IMG/VR virus record: IMGVR_UViG_3300035661_000078
Span: 1 to 55,442 of that record
Origin: a virus
Length of the DNA stretch: 55,442 bases
Reading direction: 5' to 3' (one strand)
Shown here: positions 49,052-55,442 of the stretch, piece by piece
Numbering within the stretch: the stretch's first letter is position 1
How the letters are laid out: each line of letters begins with the position of its first letter
The notes under the pieces: generated by a model
What the model saw: the letters and a program-made list of their open reading frames with translations, nothing else
Told to the model about the DNA's origin: nothing
Database searches by the model: none
Translations under genes and position numbers: made by a program

Positions 49052-49641
49052 TGCTGGTGGGTGAGGTGCTGCAACGCACGACCTTCCAGGCCGAGGGCCT
49101 GGGCTGGCCCGGCCAGTGGAGCCGGGCCGACTACTGTGAGGCCTTGGACCGGGCCTCCCAGAAGGCGGCCATGTTGCTTCGCTTCTGCTCGAACTGGACC
49201 GCTGACGTGACGTTGCCCTCTGGGACTTCGGGCCTGCTCCTGACCCCGACCCCGCTGCTCGTCCTGAATGTGAGGAACACCATGACCCTGTCTCGCCTGC
49301 TTCCCACGACCGAGGCCTTTGAGGACCTGATGAATCCAGCCTGGCGCGATGCCATGGGGATTCCGACTGGCTGGTTCCAGGAGTCCGGGAACATGCTCCG
49401 CCTCAATCGGCGTGTCCCGGCCGACACCACGTACAGCGCCCAGGTGATCGAGGCGCCTCTGCCGATGGGGCAGGACACGGACCCCGTGGATCCACGCATC
49501 CCGGCCAGTGTTCTTCAGGCCTTGCACCTTGGCGCCACGGGGTATCTCTTCCTTCAGGCCAGCGACAACCAGGATCTCGGGAAGGCCACCGCCTACCTCA
49601 AGCAATTCGAGGAAGCCGTGAAGGGGAGCCCCAATGTCTAA
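49051..49641 (+). CDS. Tail adaptor (tubular tail protein A-like), 196 aa
   Basis: Helix-strand layout with GWFQESGNMLRLNRRVPADTTY (landmarks) is typical of gp11/TTPA-type adaptors, where a helical bundle carries a beta insertion. The next gene overlaps by 8 bases. Confidence 0.55.
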   Translation: MLVGEVLQRTTFQAEGLGWPGQWSRADYCEALDRASQKAAMLLRFCSNWTADVTLPSGTSGLLLTPTPLLVLNVRNTMTLSRLLPTTEAFEDLMNPAWRDAMGIPTGWFQESGNMLRLNRRVPADTTYSAQVIEAPLPMGQDTDPVDPRIPASVLQALHLGATGYLFLQASDNQDLGKATAYLKQFEEAVKGSPNV

Positions 49642-50434
49642 TCCCTACGCACCTCTGGAAATGCCGGACTTCCGCGAGGGGGCTTCGGTTGATGGTGAAC
49701 CCGTGGCCACCATGAACGACCTGGCGGAACTTCGTCGGTTCTTCCTGGACACGATTGGTCTGCGGATCCAAGAGCTCGTCTTCAACAATGGCGCCATCGT
49801 GCCCGGTAGCGGCAGCGGTGGCGTGGTGATGCCCAGCGACCTATACAACCAAGTGGCCCTTCACACGAAGTCGATCTACCACACCTATCTTGGGGACGCA
49901 GCCCTCGGGACGAACTTCCCGGTCTTCACGTCCCAGGCTGAGGCCGACGACTTCCACTTCTTGGACTCCATGACCTCGGTCATCACCAACTTCGGGACCA
50001 CGAACCAGGATACGTCCAAGATCCGGATGGCCGGACTTACCAGCAAAAAGATTGTTCGGCGCTGGGTGCTAGTGACCGTCACCTCTACGGTTCCCACGAC
50101 GACCACTAGCTACAACTACTGCGAGACGGTTCTCAACTTCACCCTCAACGCGGATAAGGTTTCCTACGCCACCACCCTTGACTATTCCCGCTGGTTGAAT
50201 AACCCGTGTCCATCGAATCCCCTCGTGTCTGGAGCCTCCTCCGACAACGTCAACTGGGCCACTGATCTTCGCCAGATTCCTACAAAAAGTCCCGATCAAC
50301 ACTTTGTGGGACAAATCAACCTTGACCTCGTGCTGTCGGACATCAACATCGCCCTGGGACCACAGCCTACAATCACCAAGGAGCAAATACTTCTGCCGTT
50401 TTCGATGGGGTATTACGCCCTGGCGGTGAGGTAG
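49634..50434 (+). CDS. Tail protein, paralogue-type N-terminus (266 aa)
   Basis: MPDFREGASVDGEPVATMNDLAELRRF near the start aligns with the next protein's RPNFQRGALIEGVPVVLRADLNALRR (only landmarks quoted). Remainder is Thr/Asn/Ser-rich beta structure. Less GC-rich codons than neighbouring genes. Likely a tail spike or fibre-attachment component. Confidence 0.55.
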   Translation: MSNPYAPLEMPDFREGASVDGEPVATMNDLAELRRFFLDTIGLRIQELVFNNGAIVPGSGSGGVVMPSDLYNQVALHTKSIYHTYLGDAALGTNFPVFTSQAEADDFHFLDSMTSVITNFGTTNQDTSKIRMAGLTSKKIVRRWVLVTVTSTVPTTTTSYNYCETVLNFTLNADKVSYATTLDYSRWLNNPCPSNPLVSGASSDNVNWATDLRQIPTKSPDQHFVGQINLDLVLSDINIALGPQPTITKEQILLPFSMGYYALAVR

Positions 50435-50438
50435 CGCC

Positions 50439-51347
50439 ATGGCCTTCAGCCCCATCCTCCGGCCCAACTTCCAGCGCGGCGCCCTCATTGAGGGGGTTCC
50501 CGTTGTACTTCGGGCAGACCTGAACGCTTTGCGCCGGGACATGGATGCCGCCCTTCAGCAGTCGGTCATGGCGCGAATCTTTGGGATGACGCTCTCTCCC
50601 GACAATACGGTTCCGGTGAACAATGCCTCGGGGAAACCCATGGCTCAACGGATCGCCTTTCGGGTAGTGGAAATGCCCATCACCCTCACGGAGGCCACGG
50701 CTCTTTTCACACCCGACGGTCTTGCGCTACTCCCCACCGACGACGACTTCAAGTTCACCGATGGAACGCCGGTCATCGCCAACGGCAAGATGCTTTTTAT
50801 GGGGTTCGTTTCGGGAACCATCTGGCGCTCCCGCTGGATCGAGGTCCTTCTCGATGGTGGAGTCTGGAAAAGGGTCGCTTATGAGGCAGAGATAGTCTTC
50901 GGGTCTTCCACCCCCAAGGGTACGGTTGGCGTCGTCAACATGCGCCTTCGGACCTGGGGCGGACTCAGTTTTTTCACCAAGGACAACTGGAAATACCCTG
51001 CCACCTACTCTGCGCTAACTCCCCCTACTCCGATCAACTGGATCAACAAGGATTCCACCTTCCCTGAGCCGTATCCGGGGTGGGAATCGAGCTGGACGGA
51101 CCGGAACCCAGATGGAAACTGGCAAGCCCAACCCACCGGAAAAGCGTCGTTCAGTGACACGGCTTCCCGCGATCCCTTGGCATTCATGGCCGCCTTGAAT
51201 CCCTCATATGGGCTCCCGACTGACCCCCGCCCCCAAAGCAACGCCCTGAGCAATGCCTTTGGCGCGTTCATGTTGCAAACAGACGCGCCCGACTACCAGG
51301 CCTTTCCGCCCCCAAGCCTCATTGTCGCCTTTCTTGCCGTCCAGTAG
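50439..51347 (+). CDS. Tail protein, second paralogue (302 aa)
   Basis: Shares its first about 60 residues in pattern with the previous gene product, then diverges into a beta-rich body with many Trp and Pro (SWTDRNPDGNWQAQPTG). It begins 4 bases after the preceding stop. Suggests duplication of a virion-attachment domain bearing different distal domains. Confidence 0.55.
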   Translation: MAFSPILRPNFQRGALIEGVPVVLRADLNALRRDMDAALQQSVMARIFGMTLSPDNTVPVNNASGKPMAQRIAFRVVEMPITLTEATALFTPDGLALLPTDDDFKFTDGTPVIANGKMLFMGFVSGTIWRSRWIEVLLDGGVWKRVAYEAEIVFGSSTPKGTVGVVNMRLRTWGGLSFFTKDNWKYPATYSALTPPTPINWINKDSTFPEPYPGWESSWTDRNPDGNWQAQPTGKASFSDTASRDPLAFMAALNPSYGLPTDPRPQSNALSNAFGAFMLQTDAPDYQAFPPPSLIVAFLAVQ

Positions 51348-51355
51348 GAGGTCCC

Positions 51356-54034
51356 ATGCGTGTTTCCAGGTGGACATTCGCGGCGGGTGGACGGTTCCTT
51401 GGGCGTCCCGAGCGGGGCGAGGCCCGGTTGCTCAACGATGCGGTCTTCGTGCACAACAAGATCCGGCCCTGTGCCCTGCCCGATGTGGACCATGGAGACC
51501 TGGCGCCCCTTGCAGCCAGACACCTGTGGCGATACCGGGGGCGCAACCACCTGGCGGCTGGTTGGCGGAACTATGCGATCTCCCATCAGGGGGTCGATCA
51601 AGTCATTGCCTGGACCGAGGAGGGGGCCGGCCCACGGAAACTCGTGGGCCGGAGGAACCTTCCTTTGGGGTTGGCCAAGCCCCTCAAGGCGCCCAAAGCG
51701 GGCACGGCCAACCTCCTGAATATCACCCTCACGACGAAGACTGGAAGTACCGCCTTCCCGGCCGGAAAGACCTACTACTACCGCTTCGTCTTCATCAGCC
51801 CCTTCGGCACCTTCGCCCCTTCCCGGTCCTACCGGGTGGACACCCCGGCGACTGAGGGCTGCTACATCGAGATCGCCTTCACGCGGGGCAGCTTCAGCCT
51901 GCCCATCCAAGGCGTGATGATCTTCCGTGATGAGGCGATGGGCAAGGAGCGGCTCATTGGCACCTCGAATCAGGTCTTCGTCTTTCAGGACTACAATCTG
52001 CCCGAGGGAACCGAACTGGCCGCCGATTACGAACCCATCGCAAAGGCCTGCCAGTATCTCTACACCTTCAAGGCGGACGGTTTCGAGAGTGGCCCCTCGG
52101 CGGTGAGCGACCCCATTCCTACTGTGGGCGCCACCCTCCTCAAGTTCGACATTCTCAACGATGGGTTCTGGGAACAGCCCGGGCTTCTCCGCCTGGATGG
52201 CCTCAGCGCGACCTACGTCAGGGGCCCCCTGGTGGCCTCCAGGAAGCCCAACCTTCGGTCGGATGTCTTCCCCCTCACCCCTACGGCCCAGCAGGCCTCA
52301 CGGACCATGCACGGCGGATTGTGCTCGATCTGGCAAACGATGCCCTACCTGGGCAGCCAGGGGGTCTCTTTCTATGCGGGGACGAGTCTCTTCGGGAAAT
52401 ACCGCCTGGCCTGGACGCGGGATGGCGTGGTCGATCAGGCACGGCCCGTGGCCCAGATCCTCGACTCGGCAGACTTCCCCTTGGACGTGACTTCGGTTGC
52501 GATGGTGAACGGGGGTGTCGTGGCCGGCTTCTCCTTCGACGCGATCAAGGGGGGGCTCAATGTGGACCTTGGCCCCAACTCGGTCGGGACCGGGCAGAAG
52601 ATCCTTTTCATGCAACTGGATGCCCCAGGTGGGACCACTGTCACCAACCGCTGCGTCCTGGATTCCTTCCGGTCCAACCTGGTCGGCAACTTCGCCTGGT
52701 TCACGGGGGAAATGAGGTGGGCCTGGGCGGCTGGGCAGACCATCGCCTGGGCCCCCGAAGGCCTCATTCTGGGGCTGACCTGGGAGCAGGCCTGGGCCCT
52801 TCGGGACATTGAGGATGGGACCTTTGTTCGGTTCTCTCACCCCGCCTTTGGGGACGTGAAGCGCTACGGCCGCGCCTTCCTCTCTCCAGCAACCCTCTTC
52901 ATTCAGACCGACACGAATGGCCTTGAGAACCTGGATTTGGCCACGGGTATCTCGGGCCTGAGCCTCGACTACTACCCCATGAACAACGGCATCCGGGCGC
53001 GCGCCGTCTACCGCGTAGGGGACACGGGAGAGTTCCTTTCGGTCGGAGAAGCCGACCTTGCCGCAGACCTCTTCTGCGACTCCGCTTCGACCACCACCCT
53101 CGGCGCGCCGCCCACCAGCATCACCACCTCTCCCTCGGGCATGGAGATCATCGACATGCCACCTCCTCCGGGGCTCAAGGGGTTGGTCCTGCACGAGCAG
53201 TTCCTCGCTGGCATCAAGGGCAACACCGTGCGCTGGACCCGAAGGGGTGCGCCAAATGCCTGGCCTGAACAATTCCAGGCCATGGTTCCATCCCCCCGGG
53301 CCCTCTGCAGCACCGAAATGGGACTCCTCGTTCTTACCTCGACAGGAGGCATGCGCCTGGACGGAGGCGATCCGTTCTCCCTGACCCTCCAGAAGACCGA
53401 GATCGAGGAGGGCATCCTGGCCCCACGCAGCGTGGTGAACACGCCCTACGGGGTGGCCTACCTGGGTTCTCGCGGGGTTGTCCTCACCAATGGCCACACC
53501 TCGAAGAACATCACCGAAGAGCGCATGCGGGCTTGGCACTTCTTTCCCAAGCGTCAGGCCGGTCCCGATGGCTTGACCCTTGGGGGCCTTTTCTTGCCGG
53601 ATGGCCGGATCCTGGATTCCAGCGCCGGGAAGGGCATGGCCTGGGTTGCCTTCATGGAGTCAGCCTCGGTCCAGGGGGCCCTGGCTCAAGATGGACTCTT
53701 CGGCCTCGTGGATGAGGGCGATACCGTCTACGCCAGCAGGGCCGTGGGCGCCTTCGTTCAGGGGAAATACCTGCTCTTTGTGCCAGCGCACGAGGCACCA
53801 GAGGCCTTTGGCACATGGTCCATTGACCTGAAGACTGGCGCCATTCTCCACTTGGGGTTGCAGCCCTATGCCATCACGAGCGAGGGGGGAGACATTTACC
53901 TGCTTCTTCCGAGTTCGGTTCGAGCCGAGGCCGATCCACCGAGCCTCATCCCGGCGGTGAGCTCCCCCTACACCAACACGCACCCCATCGTGGTCTTCGT
54001 GGACCGCCCAGCTCCCGGCACGCTTCCCGCCTAA
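51356..54034 (+). CDS. Large tail hub / DNA-stabilisation-type protein (892 aa)
   Basis: AGGAGG precedes MRVSRWTFAAGGR. Beta-rich throughout, with early basic loops (NKIRPCALPDVDHG), YYYRFVFISPFGTFAPS resembling a fibronectin-like or stabilisation module, and long Gly/Asp-rich beta segments. Size and position fit the P22 gp10 or T7 gp12-type tail tube protein. Final 60 residues contain PSLIPAVSSPYTNTHP and end near the fibre gene. Confidence 0.65.
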   Translation: MRVSRWTFAAGGRFLGRPERGEARLLNDAVFVHNKIRPCALPDVDHGDLAPLAARHLWRYRGRNHLAAGWRNYAISHQGVDQVIAWTEEGAGPRKLVGRRNLPLGLAKPLKAPKAGTANLLNITLTTKTGSTAFPAGKTYYYRFVFISPFGTFAPSRSYRVDTPATEGCYIEIAFTRGSFSLPIQGVMIFRDEAMGKERLIGTSNQVFVFQDYNLPEGTELAADYEPIAKACQYLYTFKADGFESGPSAVSDPIPTVGATLLKFDILNDGFWEQPGLLRLDGLSATYVRGPLVASRKPNLRSDVFPLTPTAQQASRTMHGGLCSIWQTMPYLGSQGVSFYAGTSLFGKYRLAWTRDGVVDQARPVAQILDSADFPLDVTSVAMVNGGVVAGFSFDAIKGGLNVDLGPNSVGTGQKILFMQLDAPGGTTVTNRCVLDSFRSNLVGNFAWFTGEMRWAWAAGQTIAWAPEGLILGLTWEQAWALRDIEDGTFVRFSHPAFGDVKRYGRAFLSPATLFIQTDTNGLENLDLATGISGLSLDYYPMNNGIRARAVYRVGDTGEFLSVGEADLAADLFCDSASTTTLGAPPTSITTSPSGMEIIDMPPPPGLKGLVLHEQFLAGIKGNTVRWTRRGAPNAWPEQFQAMVPSPRALCSTEMGLLVLTSTGGMRLDGGDPFSLTLQKTEIEEGILAPRSVVNTPYGVAYLGSRGVVLTNGHTSKNITEERMRAWHFFPKRQAGPDGLTLGGLFLPDGRILDSSAGKGMAWVAFMESASVQGALAQDGLFGLVDEGDTVYASRAVGAFVQGKYLLFVPAHEAPEAFGTWSIDLKTGAILHLGLQPYAITSEGGDIYLLLPSSVRAEADPPSLIPAVSSPYTNTHPIVVFVDRPAPGTLPA

Positions 54035-54046
54035 CCCTGGACCATC

Positions 54047-55442
54047 ATGCGCCTACCTGGTTCCCTTGATCTTGCCGCCATCCGATCCGCCTTCATGGAG
54101 CTGGACCAGGCGATTGCCGCCCTCAAGACCAACAAGGGGCCATCGAAGGCCATCAGCTACCAGATCAAACAGGCGGCCGTGGAGGCCGTGGCGGACAGCG
54201 GGGGCGGAACAGGTGGGGGAGGCGGAACCACAACGATCATCAACACCGCCGCCAAGGGTCGGAAGCACGTCCTAGCCACCACGCCCAGTCTGGGGTTCTA
54301 CGCCACGGCCAACCTGGATGTGGCCTTCAGCGAGTCCTGTGACCTCATCAAAAGCACGGTGGATCATGAGTGCTGGATCCGAATCTACGGAAGCGCCGCG
54401 GCCCGTGCTGCTGATGCCCTCCGCACACCCACGCAGCCTCCTCTCCCCGGGAAGGGGCTCTTTGGTCAGGCATGGCCCTACCCGCCTGATGATCTCACCA
54501 CCTCCTGGTCGCCCGTGCCGTTCTTCGACAACCTGGATGACATCCTTGGCCCTACGGCCTACCTCGCCGTCACTAACATGGAGAATGGCTACTCTGGCCC
54601 GATCAACCTGGATTTCGAGATTCTTCCCCAGGAGCAGGTGACGCCCAGTGGGATACAGGGGCCCACTGGCCTGGACGGTCACACCATCCTGACCCTGGCT
54701 CGGGATCCGGTGTCCACCGACGGCAAGGATGGCGACATCGCGATCAACACCGTGGCCTGGACAGTCTTTGCGCCGAAGGCGGCGGGCGTGTGGCCTTCTG
54801 GCGTGTCGCTGGTGGGGCCTCAAGGCGCTCCTGGAACACCTGGAACCAATGGAACCAATGGAACCAATGGAACCAATGGAACCAATGGAACCAATGGCCT
54901 GGACGGGAAAACCATCCGCTACGGCGCTGCGGATCCCACGGCGACGGATGGCGTGGATGGGGACTTCTGGATCAACACGACGAGCCACTACCTCTTTGGC
55001 CCCAAGACGGCAGGTGTGTGGCCTGCGGGGACTTCGCTGGTGGGGCCCCAGGGCGCACCCGGCACACCTGGAACCAACGGCACCAACGGCCTGGACGGGA
55101 AAACCATCCGCTACGGCGCTGCGGATCCCACGGCGACGGATGGCGTGGATGGCGATTTCTACATCAACACCACGAGTCACTTCATTTTCGGCCCCAAAGC
55201 GGCGGGCACGTGGCCTGCGGGGACTTCGCTGGTGGGTCCTGCCGGAAGCGGGGGCGGGAAAGTCGTCAACGAAACCATGGTGGTCCTATCTACTGTCGTC
55301 AGTGGGACAGTCCAAATCCCAAACGATAATACGATTCCACAGATAACCGAGGGATTCCAGGTATTAACTACGTCCTACACGCCGAAAAGCGCAACCAATA
55401 TATTGATCGTAGAAAGTTTGATGAACGTCTATTGTGGTGTGA
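54047..55442 (+). CDS. Collagen-like tail fibre, 3'-truncated by window end
   Basis: N-terminus MRLPGSLDLAAIRSAFMELD with a helical trimerisation-like start and a Gly-rich hinge (GGGTGGGGG). Then come three modules each with GPxGxxG collagen-like repeats followed by TDGxDGDxxINT. The C-terminal part begins the IPNDNTIPQITEG...TPKSATN domain I know from many phage fibres. The frame is still open at 55442. It probably binds the host surface. Confidence 0.8.
   Translation, partial: MRLPGSLDLAAIRSAFMELDQAIAALKTNKGPSKAISYQIKQAAVEAVADSGGGTGGGGGTTTIINTAAKGRKHVLATTPSLGFYATANLDVAFSESCDLIKSTVDHECWIRIYGSAAARAADALRTPTQPPLPGKGLFGQAWPYPPDDLTTSWSPVPFFDNLDDILGPTAYLAVTNMENGYSGPINLDFEILPQEQVTPSGIQGPTGLDGHTILTLARDPVSTDGKDGDIAINTVAWTVFAPKAAGVWPSGVSLVGPQGAPGTPGTNGTNGTNGTNGTNGTNGLDGKTIRYGAADPTATDGVDGDFWINTTSHYLFGPKTAGVWPAGTSLVGPQGAPGTPGTNGTNGLDGKTIRYGAADPTATDGVDGDFYINTTSHFIFGPKAAGTWPAGTSLVGPAGSGGGKVVNETMVVLSTVVSGTVQIPNDNTIPQITEGFQVLTTSYTPKSATNILIVESLMNVYCGV
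54842..54895 (+). repeat. Six 9-bp repeats (Gly-Thr-Asn) in the fibre gene
   Basis: The unit GGAACCAAT is repeated six times in frame, encoding GTNGTNGTN. Collagen-like and prone to slippage that changes fibre length by three residues at a time. Confidence 0.85.
54896..55245 (+). repeat. Two near-identical fibre modules, 192-bp period
   Basis: The segment starting GGCCTGGACGGGAAAACC at 54896 is repeated from 55088 with few changes (for example WINTTSHYLFGPK against YINTTSHFIFGPK). A more diverged third module lies upstream at about 54660-54830. Confidence 0.8.

Overview
The window reads as an almost complete genome of a temperate, short-tailed (podovirus-type) phage from a GC-rich, probably Gram-negative bacterium. 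It has a portal/scaffold/coat/adaptor block, a set of injection (internal virion) proteins including one of 3310 residues, an M15 endolysin with a holin-like partner, a DnaB-type replication module, an ERF/YqaJ/SSB recombination module and a tyrosine integrase. No cellular housekeeping gene is visible. The first and last genes are both tail genes cut by the window ends, so the window may be a circular genome opened inside the tail region. The host cannot be named from the sequence alone.

Layout: 1-15.6 kb (+) holds late genes: tail protein, small membrane protein, endolysin, injection proteins, holin-like and spanin-like proteins. 15.6-18.7 kb holds a PDDEXK nuclease (-), then an RMF-like protein, an HU-like protein, a tRNA(CAT), a MazG fusion and small membrane proteins (+). 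19.3-20.7 kb holds the integrase with its promoter. 20.7-25.0 kb is an accessory block of about a dozen tiny leftward genes; its left part is punctuated by integron attC-like sites. 25.2-29.0 kb (+) holds a ParA-like ATPase with a small partner, a palindrome-rich noncoding segment, a replication initiator-like gene containing four 11-bp iterons, and a DnaB helicase. 29.0-38.9 kb (-) is the early recombination operon: DUF932, two SSB-type proteins, two ERF copies flanking a YqaJ nuclease, RadC and many small proteins. 38.9-39.8 kb is a noncoding control region with tandem and inverted repeats. 39.8-55.4 kb (+) is the morphogenesis operon: HTH protein, terminase, portal, scaffold, head protein, coat, adaptors, tail hub and collagen-like tail fibre. 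It probably continues into the left end of the window.

Main point of interest: between 20.7 and 23.7 kb, tiny genes alternate with sequences built like integron recombination sites (paired RYYYAAC / GTTRRRY ends around an imperfect hairpin), but the only recombinase present is a phage-type DUF4102 integrase, not an integron integrase. This looks like a phage-borne cluster of attC sites lacking an integron integrase. The coexistence of an integrase with a ParA-type partition gene and an internal lambda-like origin also raises the possibility of a phage-plasmid lifestyle. No CI-like repressor was recognised.
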